The position numbers were made by a program, and so were the translations under genes. Below the pieces are notes generated by a model. The model was not told the origin of the DNA. It did no database searches and saw only the letters and a program-made list of their open reading frames with translations. From Azospirillum tabaci (lineage in GTDB: Bacteria > Pseudomonadota > Alphaproteobacteria > Azospirillales > Azospirillaceae), in contig NZ_JACCJY010000017.1 of the NCBI RefSeq assembly GCF_014596085.1, forward strand, positions 1-64,000: a stretch of 64,000 bases of DNA, read 5' to 3'. How positions within the stretch are numbered: position 1 is the stretch's first letter; every line of letters begins with the position of its first letter. Positions 55,480-64,000 of this stretch are shown here, piece after piece.

Positions 55480-56676
55480 TCATAGCCCCTTCTTCGCGGC
55501 GTCCTTCAGACGGTGCAGGAAGCGCTCGGCGCGGGCGAGTTCGCTCAGCTCCACATACTCGTCGGGCTTGTGGGCCTGCTCGATGTCGCCGGGGCCGCAG
55601 ACCACGGCGGGGATGTTGGCGATGCTGGTGAACAGCGCGCCCTCCGTGCCGAAGGCCACCTTGCCGTGGCCGTTCTGCTCCGCAAGGTTCTTGACCAGCG
55701 TCACCTCCTCCGACTCCGGCGGGGTGTCGAGCGCCGGGCTGTCCGACAGCGTTTCCCAGGAGAACCCGGCATCATGGCGGACGGCGCGCATCTCCGGCTC
55801 CAGCGTCTTGGCGAAGTCCCGCAGCTCCTTCAGCATCGGCGCCACGGGATGGTCGGCGAGATGCCGGATCTCGAACTCGAAGGAGGCGTCGGAGGGGACG
55901 ATGTTGCGGGCCGTGCCGCCCTCCATCACACCGGTGTGCACCGTGGTGTAAGGTATGTCGTAGTCGTAGTCGAACGGCCCCTGCTCGGCGAAACGGCGGC
56001 CCATGCCGCGCAGAAAGGACACCAGTTCCGCCGCATACTCCACCGCGTTCACCCCCTGCGGGGCGAGCGAGGAGTGGCAGGCGTGGCCGTGGACGCGGCA
56101 GCGCAGCGCCACCTTGCCCTTGTGGCCGACGATCACCCGCATCCGCGTCGGCTCCCCGACGATGCACAGACGCGGCTTGACCGCCATCCCGGCGAGCTGG
56201 GTCAGCAGGCCGGGCACGCCGAGGCAGCCCAGTTCCTCGTCGTAGGAGAAGGCGTAATGGACCGGCGTCGTCAGGTTGGCGGCCAGGAAGTCCGGCGCCA
56301 TGGCCAGCGCCGCCGCGATGAAGCCCTTCATGTCCGCCGTGCCGCGCCCGAACAGCTTGCCGTCGCGCTCCGTCAGGGTGAAGGGATCGCTGGACCAGTC
56401 CTGGTCGTCCACCGGCACCACGTCGGTGTGGCCGGACAGGCAGACGCCGCCGCGGTCCATCGGGCCGATGGTGGCGTAGAGATTGGCCTTGGTCCGCTCC
56501 TCGTTGAACACCAGCGTGCTGGACACCCCCAGCGCCGCGAGGTGGTCGCGGATGTAGTGGATCAGGTCGAGGTTGGAGTTGCGGCTGGTCGTGTCGAAGG
56601 CGATCAGGTCGCGCAGCAGCTCCAGCGTGCGCGGGCTGCACGCGGAAGGGCCGGCGGGATCGGGTGAGGGCATCAT
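55480..56676 (-). CDS. argE: ArgE-like M20 deacylase (acetylornithine deacetylase family)
   Basis: Zinc amidohydrolase of 398 residues. Metal ligands are in SGHTDVVPVDDQDW (His, Asp near 82), the catalytic Glu in FSYDEELGCLG near 150, and GRGTADMKGFIAAAL near 112; the final His is in KPDEYVE context near 372. The family removes the acetyl group from N-acetylornithine. Here the gene overlaps the last gene of a dipeptide importer operon by 4 bp, so it may instead deacylate imported N-acyl amino acids or peptides. Family assignment is sound, in vivo substrate open. Confidence 0.87.
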   Translation of the reverse strand: MMPSPDPAGPSACSPRTLELLRDLIAFDTTSRNSNLDLIHYIRDHLAALGVSSTLVFNEERTKANLYATIGPMDRGGVCLSGHTDVVPVDDQDWSSDPFTLTERDGKLFGRGTADMKGFIAAALAMAPDFLAANLTTPVHYAFSYDEELGCLGVPGLLTQLAGMAVKPRLCIVGEPTRMRVIVGHKGKVALRCRVHGHACHSSLAPQGVNAVEYAAELVSFLRGMGRRFAEQGPFDYDYDIPYTTVHTGVMEGGTARNIVPSDASFEFEIRHLADHPVAPMLKELRDFAKTLEPEMRAVRHDAGFSWETLSDSPALDTPPESEEVTLVKNLAEQNGHGKVAFGTEGALFTSIANIPAVVCGPGDIEQAHKPDEYVELSELARAERFLHRLKDAAKKGL

Positions 56677-57680
56677 GGACCTGTGGTTTCGTTCAGATGG
56701 CAGGCGGACCAGCGCCGGGGCGCGATCTCGCGCAGGGCCGGGCGTTCCGCCGAACAGCGTGGCATCGCGTGAGGGCAGCGCGGGTGAAAGGCGCAGCCCG
56801 ACGGCGGGTCGAGGGGCGATGGAATCTCTCCGCGGATCGGCGCGAACCGCCGCTTCTCCACGGACACGCGCGGCGCCTCGTCCAACAGCGCCTTGGCATA
56901 GGGATGATTGGGTTTGTCGAACAGCTCCGGTGTCGGGGCCAACTCCACGATCCGTCCAAGATACATGATCGCGGTGCGGTCGGAAATGTGTTCCACGACG
57001 CCCAGGTCGTGGCTGATGAAGAGATAGGTGAGCGACAGCTCCGCGCGCAGGCGCATGAACAGATTGATGATCTGCGCCTGGATCGACACGTCGAGCGCCG
57101 CGACGGACTCGTCGCAGACCAGCACGTCCGGCTTCACCGCCAGCGCGCGGGCGATGCCGATGCGCTGCCTCTGACCGCCGGAGAACTGGTGCGGGTAGCG
57201 CCGCAGATAGGCGGGGTCCAGCCCGACCTGCCGCAGCGTCGCGGCCACATACGCCTCCGCCTCCCGCCGGGGAACCAGCCCGTGGACCACCGGAGCCTCG
57301 CCGACAATGTCCGCCACGCGCAGGCGCGGGTTGAGCGAGGCCATGGGGTCCTGGAAGACCATCTGGATCTTCAGGTTGGCGTGGTGGCGGTCGGCCGGCG
57401 ACAACTCCCGCAGGTCGCGGCCGCGCCAGCGCAGGGTGCCGGCGCTCGGCGGCAGGATGCCAGCGACCATGCGGCCCAGCGTGCTCTTGCCGCAGCCGGA
57501 TTCACCGACCAGCCCGACCACCTCGCCCTCGGCGATGGACAGGTCCACGCCGCTGACCGCCTGCACCGCCCGGTCGTCGATGGCCGCCCCCAGCCGGCGG
57601 GCGAAGCGCTCCACCACGTCCAGCTTGCGCGAGAAGCGCTTGGTCAGCCCGTTCAGCTCGATGATGGGAGCGGTGGTCAT
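56673..57680 (-). CDS. dppF: Dipeptide/oligopeptide ABC transporter ATP-binding protein (DppF-like)
   Basis: ATPase of 335 residues. Walker A GESGCGKST near residue 63, Q-loop MVFQDPMASLNPR near 115, ABC signature FSGGQRQRIGIARAL near 170 and LVCDESVAALDVSIQAQ near 190 are intact. The C-terminal oligo_HPY extension (from about 255) has CAFHPRCPHAMPRC with Cys residues, as in OppF/DppF. An insertion of about 15 residues follows LTKRFSRKLDVVERF near the start. It overlaps the DppD-like gene and argE by 4 bp each. Confidence 0.92.
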   Translation of the reverse strand: MTTAPIIELNGLTKRFSRKLDVVERFARRLGAAIDDRAVQAVSGVDLSIAEGEVVGLVGESGCGKSTLGRMVAGILPPSAGTLRWRGRDLRELSPADRHHANLKIQMVFQDPMASLNPRLRVADIVGEAPVVHGLVPRREAEAYVAATLRQVGLDPAYLRRYPHQFSGGQRQRIGIARALAVKPDVLVCDESVAALDVSIQAQIINLFMRLRAELSLTYLFISHDLGVVEHISDRTAIMYLGRIVELAPTPELFDKPNHPYAKALLDEAPRVSVEKRRFAPIRGEIPSPLDPPSGCAFHPRCPHAMPRCSAERPALREIAPRRWSACHLNETTGP

Positions 57681-58666
57681 GCGGCGTCTCCCCGCGCTTC
57701 GGCTCCGACGGGGTTCCAGCAGCGCCAAGCCCGATCCTCCCGGTCTCCCATCAGTTCGGGCATCGCTGTACAGGCTCCGGTGGACCGATCGCAGCGCGGG
57801 CGGAAGGCGCAGCCCTCCGGCAGGTCGAGGACGGATGGCGTCATGCCGGGGATGGAGCGCAGCGGCACGCCCCGCCGGTTGCGGCTGGGCACCGACTCCA
57901 GAAGGCCGCGGGTGTAGGGGTGGCGCGGGTTGCCGATGATCTCCGCCACCGTCCCGGTCTCCACCACCCGGCCCGCGTACATCACCGCCACCCGGTCGGC
58001 CAAAGCCGACACGACGGCGAGGTCGTGGGTCACCCAGATCAGCGCCGTTCCCGTCTCGCGGCAGAGCTTCTGCACCTCGAACAGGATCTGCGCCTGGATG
58101 GTGACGTCGAGCGCGGTGGTCGGCTCGTCGGCGATGATCAGGTCCGGCGAGTGCAGCAGCGCGATGGCGATGGCCACGCGCTGGCGCATCCCGCCGGAGA
58201 ACTGGTGCGGGTAGGACGCCAGCCGCTCGTCGGGCGAGGCGATGCCGACGCGGGCCAGCGCCCGGCGCGAGCGCTCCCACGCCTCCGCCCGGCTGACCGT
58301 CTCATGGGCCTGCACGGCCTCGACCATCTGGGTGCCGATGCTCAGCACCGGGTTCAGGGTCATCATCGGGTCCTGGAAGATCATGGCGATGCGCCGCCCG
58401 CGGATGGCGCGCAGCCGCTTCTCCCCGGCGCCCACCAGATCCTCGCCCCGGAACAGCACCCGCCCGCCGACCACCCGCCCCGGCGGATCGACGAGGCCGA
58501 GGATGGACTGCCCGGTCACCGACTTGCCGGAGCCGGACTCGCCGACCAGCCCGAGGATCTCGCCGCGGTCGAGGCGCAGGTCGACCCCGTCCACCGCCTT
58601 CACGGTGCCGGCGCGGGTGAGGAAATGGGTCTTCAGCCCGTCCACGCGCAGCAGGGGTTCGGTCAT
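57677..58666 (-). CDS. dppD: Dipeptide/oligopeptide ABC transporter ATP-binding protein (DppD-like)
   Basis: ATPase of 329 residues, partner of the DppF-like subunit. Walker [10 protein letters not shown] near residue 41, Q-loop [13 protein letters not shown] near 93, signature [15 protein letters not shown] near 150, Walker [19 protein letters not shown] near 168, and the oligo_HPY extension with [14 protein letters not shown] near 285. Its start lies 13 bp after the permease stop. Confidence 0.92.
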   Translation of the reverse strand: MTEPLLRVDGLKTHFLTRAGTVKAVDGVDLRLDRGEILGLVGESGSGKSVTGQSILGLVDPPGRVVGGRVLFRGEDLVGAGEKRLRAIRGRRIAMIFQDPMMTLNPVLSIGTQMVEAVQAHETVSRAEAWERSRRALARVGIASPDERLASYPHQFSGGMRQRVAIAIALLHSPDLIIADEPTTALDVTIQAQILFEVQKLCRETGTALIWVTHDLAVVSALADRVAVMYAGRVVETGTVAEIIGNPRHPYTRGLLESVPSRNRRGVPLRSIPGMTPSVLDLPEGCAFRPRCDRSTGACTAMPELMGDREDRAWRCWNPVGAEARGDAA

Positions 58667-58679
58667 CGCGTGCCCCCTC

Positions 58680-59582
58680 TCAATGGTTGAGCCGCGGGTT
58701 GAGGACGTCGCGCAGCCGGTCCCCGACCAGATTGATCGCCACGATGGTGACCAGCAGGGCGAGGCCGGGGAACAGGCTGACCCAGTAGTCGCCCGAGAGC
58801 ATGTACTGGTAGCCCGACGCGATCAGCATCCCCAGCGACGGCTGGGTCACCGGCACGCCGACGCCGAGGAAGCTCAGCGTTGCCTCCAGCGCGATGGCGT
58901 GGGCGACCTGCACCGTGGCCACGACGATCAGCGGCGGCAGGCAGTTGGGCAGCAGGTGACGCATCATGATCCGCCCGTGGGGCAATGCCAGGCACTGCGC
59001 AGCCTCGATGTATTCCTTGCGCCGCTCCACCAGGGCGGAGCCGCGGATGGTGCGCGCGTAGTAGGCCCACTGGACGGCGGCCAGCGCGACGATCACCTTG
59101 TCGACCCCCTTGCCCAGCAGGGCCAGCAGGATCAGCGCGATCAGGATGGCCGGGAAGGAGAGCTGGATGTCGACCAGCCGCATGACCAGCCCGTCCACCC
59201 GGTCCCCCGCATAGGCGGCGAGCAGCCCGACCGCCACCCCGACGGCGAGCGCGATCAGCGTGGCGACCACCCCGACCAGCAGGCTGGTGCGCAGGCCGAA
59301 GACGATGGCCGACAGCATGTCGCGCCCCTGGTCGTCGGTGCCCAGCCAGTAGGTCCAGCCGCCGCCGCCCAGCGACCCCGGCGCCAGCATGCTGTCGAGG
59401 ATATCCAGTTGCGCGAGGTCGTAGGGGTCCTGCGGCACCACCCAGCGGGCGAGCAGGGCGGCCAGCACGATCAGCACCAGCACCGCCAGCCCGGCCAGCG
59501 CCGTGCGCGACCGCGCGAAGTCCCGAGCCAGCCGCAGGAAGGGCGTCTCGACCGCCGGGGCCTTGGCCATAACCGTGCTCAT
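58680..59582 (-). CDS. dppC: Dipeptide/oligopeptide ABC transporter permease (DppC-like)
   Basis: Inner-membrane permease of 300 residues. N-terminal helix near 30-50, then GTDDQGRDMLSAIVFGLRTSLLVG, the family signature near 88, and the EAA loop EYIEAAQCLALPHGRIMMRHLLPN near 195. About six helices. It overlaps the DppB-like gene by 4 bp. Confidence 0.92.
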   Translation of the reverse strand: MSTVMAKAPAVETPFLRLARDFARSRTALAGLAVLVLIVLAALLARWVVPQDPYDLAQLDILDSMLAPGSLGGGGWTYWLGTDDQGRDMLSAIVFGLRTSLLVGVVATLIALAVGVAVGLLAAYAGDRVDGLVMRLVDIQLSFPAILIALILLALLGKGVDKVIVALAAVQWAYYARTIRGSALVERRKEYIEAAQCLALPHGRIMMRHLLPNCLPPLIVVATVQVAHAIALEATLSFLGVGVPVTQPSLGMLIASGYQYMLSGDYWVSLFPGLALLVTIVAINLVGDRLRDVLNPRLNH

Positions 59583-60556
59583 GCCCGTCCTCCACCCAGC
59601 CGGATTCGCGGGTCGAGCAGCGAATAGACCAGATCGACGATCAGGTTGATGACGACGAACAGCAGCACCGTCACCAGCAGATAGGCGATCACCACCGGCC
59701 GGTCGAGCTGGAGGATGCTGTCGATCAGCAGCTTGCCCATGCCCGGCCAGGCGAAGACCGATTCCGTGACCACCGAGAAGGCGATGACGCTGCCCAGCTC
59801 CAGCCCTAGGACGGTGACCACCGGGATCATGATGTTCTTCAGGATGTGCACCCCGACCACCCGCGAGGGCGCCAGCCCCTTGGCGCGGGCGAACTTCACA
59901 TAGTCCTGCAAGGCGACCTCCCGCGTGCCGGCGCGGGCCAGACGGATGACCAGAGACAGCTTGAACAAGGCCAGATTGACGGCGGGCAGGATCAGATGGG
60001 TCAGCCCGTCGGCGGTCAGGAAGCTCCACGGCACGCCGAACAGGCTGGCCGTCTCGCCGCGCCCTCCCGCCGGCAGCCAGCCCAGAGTCACCGCAAAGGC
60101 CATGATGAGCATCATGCCCACCCAGAAGGTTGGCAGCGAGAAGCCGAGGATCGAGCCGGTCATGATGACCCTCCCGGCCAGGGAGTCCGGCTTCAGCCCG
60201 GCCCACAGCCCCAGCGGGATGCCCAGCACCACCGCCACCAGCATGGCGCAAAGCGCCAGCTCCAGCGTCGCCGGGAAGCGCTGCAGCACGAGGCCGAGCG
60301 CCGGCACCCCATGGACGAAGCTGGTGCCGAGGTCGCCGCCGAGCGCGCTGTCCACGAACCGGATGAACTGCTCGTGCATGGGCTTGTCGAGCCCCAGCCG
60401 GGCGATGGCGGCGGCGCGTTCGAACTCGTCGGCCTCGGGGCTGATGAGCACGTCGATGGGGTTGCCGATGGCGAAAATGCCGGCGAAGACCAGCACCGAC
60501 ATCGCCATCACGACGACCGCGCTCTGCGCCAGCCGCCGGAGGATGAAGACAAGCAT
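59579..60556 (-). CDS. dppB: Dipeptide/oligopeptide ABC transporter permease (DppB-like)
   Basis: Permease of 325 residues. The start LVFILRRLAQSAVVVMAMSV is the classic DppB N-terminus; GLDKPMHEQFIRFVDSALGGDLGTSF near 56 and the EAA loop DYVKFARAKGLAPSRVVGVHILKN near 220 follow. It is the second gene after the binding protein, separated from it by repeat copy 4, and overlaps dppC by 4 bp. Confidence 0.92.
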   Translation of the reverse strand: MLVFILRRLAQSAVVVMAMSVLVFAGIFAIGNPIDVLISPEADEFERAAAIARLGLDKPMHEQFIRFVDSALGGDLGTSFVHGVPALGLVLQRFPATLELALCAMLVAVVLGIPLGLWAGLKPDSLAGRVIMTGSILGFSLPTFWVGMMLIMAFAVTLGWLPAGGRGETASLFGVPWSFLTADGLTHLILPAVNLALFKLSLVIRLARAGTREVALQDYVKFARAKGLAPSRVVGVHILKNIMIPVVTVLGLELGSVIAFSVVTESVFAWPGMGKLLIDSILQLDRPVVIAYLLVTVLLFVVINLIVDLVYSLLDPRIRLGGGRA

Positions 60557-60599
60557 GGCGCCTTTACCCCGCGGGTGAGACGGATGAGGGAGCGTCGCT

Positions 60600-60739
60600 C
60601 CCTCTCCCGACCCGGGAGAGGGAGGGGCCCGCCGCATGGCGGCGGGAGGGTGAGGGTAAAGCCAAGAATAAGAGCGCCGATCCTCGCACGACCCTCACCC
60701 GCCCGCTTCGCGGGCACCCTCTCCCGGGGCGGGAGAGGG
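60600..60739. repeat. Interspersed palindromic repeat, copy 4
   Basis: Variant copy: CCCTCTCCCGACCCGGGAGAGGG hairpin halves (9-bp arms), then CCGCC/GGCGG arms and GAGGGTGAGGG, a spacer, CCCTCACCCGCCCGCTTCGC and CCCTCTCCCGGGGCGGGAGAGGG halves. It lies between the dppA-like and dppB-like genes, the same position (binding protein then transporter genes) as copy 1. Confidence 0.8.
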
Positions 60740-60748
60740 ATATGTCGC

Positions 60749-62410
60749 TCACTTCGCGGGGGTCACCTTCTGCGCCAGCGTGTACTGGTCGGCGCGCGGT
60801 TCGTAGCTCAGCCCCTTCTTCATCGCCCAGACCGTCACTTCGTAATGCAGCGGGATGATGATGTCGGCGTCCACCGCCCGCTTCACCGCGGCCTGGAGCA
60901 GCTTCTCCCGCTTCGCGTCGTCCACGGTCGCCAGCGCGGTGTCCAGCATTCCGTCCAGCTCCGGGTCGGAGTAGCTGGTGTAGTTGGTGGTGCCGTAGCC
61001 CTTCTCCTTGATCGGCGTGGCGATCAGCGCCTTCAGCGGCGACGACATCTCGCCCGAATCGGCGCCCCAGCCGGCCAGGAAGACGCTGTATTCCTGCTTG
61101 TTGCGCTTGGAGAAGAAGACGTTGGCGGTGGTCGCGTCGACCTGGGTCTGCACGCCGATGCGGGTGAACATCTGGGCGACCGCCTGGGCCACCTTGTCGT
61201 CGTTGATGTAGCGGTCGTTCGGCGTGCCGAGCGTGAGCTGGAAGCCCTTCGGGTAGCCGGCCTCGGCCAGGAGCTGCTTGGCCTTGTTGGCGTCGGTGGC
61301 GACCGTGACCTCCGGGTTGTTGCCGTAGAAGCCGGCGGGGAGATACTGGTTCGCCGGTTCCGCCACGCCCATCATGATGCGCTTCACGATGGCGTCGCGG
61401 TCCACCGCCAGCGACAGCGCCTTGCGCACCTTCGGGTCCTTCAGCGGATTCTTGCCATCGGTGCCGGTGATGGTCGGCGGGGTGTCCTGCACACCCAGCG
61501 CCAGATAGATCACACGGTTCGACTGGGCCTGGGCCAAGGAGGCGTTGGGGGCGGATTTCAGCCGCTCGATGTCCTGCACCGGGGGCGATTCGATGATGTC
61601 GACGTCGCCGGCGAGCAGGGCGGCGACGCGCGGTCCGTCGCTGGTGATCGGGCGGAAGACCACCGTGTCCCAGGCGGCCTGCGGCCCCCAGTAGTCGGGG
61701 TTGCGCTCCAGCACCTGCCGGTCGCCCTTGGTGTAGGACTTGTGCTTGAACGGCCCGGTGCCGATCATCAGCGAGCCGTCGTTGAAAGCCTGCGTGGTCG
61801 GCCAGGAGTCGGCCTTGCAGCCCGCCTTGTCGAAGGTCACCGCCTCGCCGCCCGCCGCCTTGGCGGAGATGATGCCGAAGGTCGACAGCTCCACCGGCAG
61901 CAGCGGGTAGGGCTTGCCGGTCTTGATGATGAGGGTGTGCGGGTCCGGCGCCTCGATCCCCGCGATGCCCTTGGTGTAGACGGTGAAGGAGGACGGGCTG
62001 TTGGCGACGTTCGGGATGCGGCAGACCGAGTAAATGAAGTCCTGCGCGGTGAACTCGGTGCCGTCGTGGAACTTCACGCCCTTGCGCAGCTTGAATTCCC
62101 AGGTGGTTTCGTCGACGGCGCGCCAGCTTTCCGCCAGTTCGGGCTGGAGCCGCATCTTGGCGTCCATGCTGACCAGCGATTCGAACACATGCTTGCGGGC
62201 GCGCGTGTTGGGGCCGAGGTTGTGGTAGTGCGGATCAAGCGCGCTCGGCTCCGCCGAGGTGCCCACCGTCAGGGTCGCCGCCTGCGATGGCGTTGGGGCC
62301 GCGGCCAGCAGGGCCAGGCAGGCCGCCGCCGGCAGGAGTGGTTTGACGATTCCGGAACGCAGCACATCCGCAAGGCGCCGATCACGCCAATGCCGATCAC
62401 GTAAGGCCAT
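60749..62410 (-). CDS. dppA: Dipeptide/oligopeptide ABC transporter substrate-binding protein (DppA-like, SBP family 5)
   Basis: Periplasmic binding protein of 553 residues. The signal peptide ends near residue 45 (PSQA); the leader is long because of a charged n-region. TVGTSAEPSALDPHYHNLGPN opens the mature protein, and ESWRAVDETTWEFKLRKGVKFHDGTEFTAQDFIYS near 105 is the family-5 signature. The start has GAGGG directly before the ATG and GGGGGA a little further; frame upstream is not supported. It heads the importer operon. Confidence 0.9.
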   Translation of the reverse strand: MALRDRHWRDRRLADVLRSGIVKPLLPAAACLALLAAAPTPSQAATLTVGTSAEPSALDPHYHNLGPNTRARKHVFESLVSMDAKMRLQPELAESWRAVDETTWEFKLRKGVKFHDGTEFTAQDFIYSVCRIPNVANSPSSFTVYTKGIAGIEAPDPHTLIIKTGKPYPLLPVELSTFGIISAKAAGGEAVTFDKAGCKADSWPTTQAFNDGSLMIGTGPFKHKSYTKGDRQVLERNPDYWGPQAAWDTVVFRPITSDGPRVAALLAGDVDIIESPPVQDIERLKSAPNASLAQAQSNRVIYLALGVQDTPPTITGTDGKNPLKDPKVRKALSLAVDRDAIVKRIMMGVAEPANQYLPAGFYGNNPEVTVATDANKAKQLLAEAGYPKGFQLTLGTPNDRYINDDKVAQAVAQMFTRIGVQTQVDATTANVFFSKRNKQEYSVFLAGWGADSGEMSSPLKALIATPIKEKGYGTTNYTSYSDPELDGMLDTALATVDDAKREKLLQAAVKRAVDADIIIPLHYEVTVWAMKKGLSYEPRADQYTLAQKVTPAK

Positions 62411-62424
62411 CCCTCGTCCCCCTG

Positions 62425-62444
62425 ATTGTACGTTTGAATTGTAC
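62425..62444. promoter_or_regulatory. Direct repeat upstream of the dppA-like gene
   Basis: ATTGTAC occurs twice with a 13-base period, 15-35 bases before the dppA-like start codon, in the divergent region shared with the aldehyde dehydrogenase gene. It may be an operator or part of a promoter; nothing in the sequence proves either. Confidence 0.3.
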
Positions 62445-62692
62445 CCGTGAAGCAGGCTCCCAGCCCTTGGACCGCGGATGTTGCGGCCCGATTCTTGTCG
62501 TTCGGCTCGCCGCGCGTGGGGCGGCGGCGCGTATGTGTTCAACGATCAGAGCTTGAAACCATTGATCTGTCAACAGGGTCCGGTCTTCTGACCTATCCGG
62601 TTTTTCCCGATGGAAAGCTTTGGCAAACGGCTCCGGACGGGGCAGGATCGGTACACCCGAAAACGCCAACGAAGAGAGCGAGGGGATTAGAG

Positions 62693-64000
62693 ATGAAGAC
62701 CTGCCAATCCTTCTACATCGGCGGTGCCTGGACCGAACCCGCGGCGGGCGCCACCGTGATGGAGGTGTTGAACCCGGCGACGGAGCAGGTGTCGGGCACC
62801 GTGGCGCTCGGCGGGCCGGAGGACGCGCAGCGCGCGGTGGCGGCGGCCCATGCCGCCTTCGACGGCTTTTCCCGCACCCCCCTGAACGAGCGGCTGGAAC
62901 TGCTGGCTGCCGTCTGCGCGCTCTTCGAGAAGCGCATGGACGAGGTGGCCGACGCCATCACCGAGGAGATGGGCGCGCCCCTGGCGGCGCTGTCCAAGCC
63001 GGCGCAGGCCTTCATGGGTCTGGCCCATTTCAAGACGGCGCTTGAGGCCGCCCGCGAGTACCCGTTCGAGCGGACCCGCGGCACCACCCGCATCCTGCGC
63101 GAGCCGGTCGGCGTCTGCGCGATGATCACGCCGTGGAACTGGCCGATCAACCAGATCGCCTGCAAGGTCGCCCCGGCGCTCGCCACCGGCTGCACGATGG
63201 TGCTGAAGCCCAGCGAGTTCGCCCCCTATTCGGCTTGGATCTTCGCCGAGATCCTGCACGAGGCCGGCGTTCCGGCGGGCGTCTTCAACATGTTCTACGG
63301 CGACGGCGCGGTGGTCGGCCCGGTGCTGGCCTCGCACCCGCTGGTCGACATGGTGTCGCTGACCGGCTCCACCCGCGCCGGGGCGTCGGTCTCCCACAAC
63401 GCCGCCGACAGCATCAAGCGCGTGTCGCTGGAGCTGGGCGGCAAGTCCGCCAACATCATCTGCGAGAGCGCCGACCTGACCAAGGCGGTGACCCACGGCG
63501 TGCGGTCGATGATGTCCAACACCGGGCAGAGCTGCAACGCGCCGTCGCGGATGTACGTCCCAGCCTCCCGCCTGGACGAGGCGGAGACGATCGCCGCCCA
63601 GGTCTGCGCCCGTCTGGTGGTGGGCGACCCGCGCGGCGACCGCACCGGCGTCGGCCCCATCGCCAACCAGCGCCAGTACGAGCGGGTGCAGCGCCTGATC
63701 CAGGCCGGCATCGAGGAGGGCGCCTCCCTGCTGTGCGGCGGCCCTGGCCGTCCGGAGGGGCTGGAGCGTGGCTTCTACGCCAAGCCCACCGTCTTCAGCC
63801 GCGCCACCGACACCATGACCATCATGCGCGAGGAAATCTTCGGCCCGGTCCTGACCATCCGCCCCTACGAGGACCTGGAGGAGGCGATCCGCAGCGCCAA
63901 CGACTCGCTCTACGGCCTGTCCGGCTACGTCTACGCCGGCACGGTGGACGAGGCGCGGGCGGTGGCGAAGCGTCTGCGCACCGGCATGGTGCATCTGAAC
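62693..64000 (+). CDS. Aldehyde dehydrogenase, partial at the right edge
   Basis: NAD(P)-dependent aldehyde dehydrogenase; 436 codons are in the window and about 40 are missing at the C-terminus. Active-site residues are N149 (ITPWNWPINQ), K172 (LKPSEFAPYS), E247 (LELGGKSANII) and C281 (NTGQSCNAPSRM). The start MKTCQSFYIGGAW follows GAGGGG by about seven bases. It is divergent from the peptide importer operon across a 282-bp gap. The exact aldehyde cannot be told; the sequence is of the broad-range ALDH class. Confidence 0.92.
   Translation, partial: MKTCQSFYIGGAWTEPAAGATVMEVLNPATEQVSGTVALGGPEDAQRAVAAAHAAFDGFSRTPLNERLELLAAVCALFEKRMDEVADAITEEMGAPLAALSKPAQAFMGLAHFKTALEAAREYPFERTRGTTRILREPVGVCAMITPWNWPINQIACKVAPALATGCTMVLKPSEFAPYSAWIFAEILHEAGVPAGVFNMFYGDGAVVGPVLASHPLVDMVSLTGSTRAGASVSHNAADSIKRVSLELGGKSANIICESADLTKAVTHGVRSMMSNTGQSCNAPSRMYVPASRLDEAETIAAQVCARLVVGDPRGDRTGVGPIANQRQYERVQRLIQAGIEEGASLLCGGPGRPEGLERGFYAKPTVFSRATDTMTIMREEIFGPVLTIRPYEDLEEAIRSANDSLYGLSGYVYAGTVDEARAVAKRLRTGMVHLN

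Noticed and set aside
60600..60739. Repeat copy 4 as a simple Rho-independent terminator
   Set aside because: Hairpins lack T-runs and the same structure occurs in an open reading frame (copy 2), so it is better seen as a dispersed repeat.

Overview
The window looks like chromosome or chromid sequence from an Azospirillum-type alphaproteobacterium. The evidence is very high GC, third-position G/C bias, dense 4-bp ATGA gene overlaps, and an L-arabinose cluster with a ChvE/SbpA-GbpR pair of the kind described in Azospirillum brasilense. No rRNA, tRNA, CRISPR array, insertion sequence or phage gene was seen. The species is an inference.

Bases 1-3257 (minus strand) hold a uronate or pectin-breakdown module: the start of a TRAP small permease, a TRAP binding protein, a KdgF-like cupin, a KduD-like dehydrogenase and a GntR/FCD repressor. 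An alpha/beta hydrolase (3574-4833) separates it from the sugar region. Bases 4827-21400 hold an almost complete non-phosphorylative L-arabinose (and probably D-galactose) pathway with two sugar ABC importers. On the minus strand are gbpR, chvE, gguA, gguB, sugar 1-dehydrogenase and aldonate dehydratase. On the plus strand are lactonase, L-KDA dehydratase and ketoglutarate semialdehyde dehydrogenase, followed by a YtfQRT-YjfF-type importer. Three nearly identical 21-bp boxes lie upstream of chvE, the lactonase operon and ytfQ and look like one regulon.

Bases 21407-30279 are mostly housekeeping genes on the minus strand: pth, rplY, prs, a hemerythrin, pgeF, midA, lgt, hldD and a fatty acyl-CoA ligase. 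Bases 30479-36452 carry a two-domain cold-shock protein, an isolated cheD, a HAD phosphatase of lower GC, a serine hydrolase and ppdK. Bases 36732-43200 carry a DUF2270 membrane protein and a tight biotin operon, bioF-bioH-bioCD-bioA-bioB. In it BioC and BioD are fused, and bioH carries an in-frame copy of an interspersed palindromic repeat found in three intergenic places as well.

Bases 43286-55308 are mixed: a DUF123 nuclease-like protein, two BMP-family binding proteins without permeases, an RluA-type pseudouridine synthase, a VWA/J-domain pair, galU, a pair of membrane-anchored coiled-coil proteins, an isochorismatase-family hydrolase, a pentapeptide-repeat protein, an SDR and an 85-residue orphan. 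Bases 55480-62410 hold a dipeptide/oligopeptide ABC importer operon (A, B, C, D, F) ending in an ArgE-like M20 deacylase. A divergent aldehyde dehydrogenase runs off the right edge.
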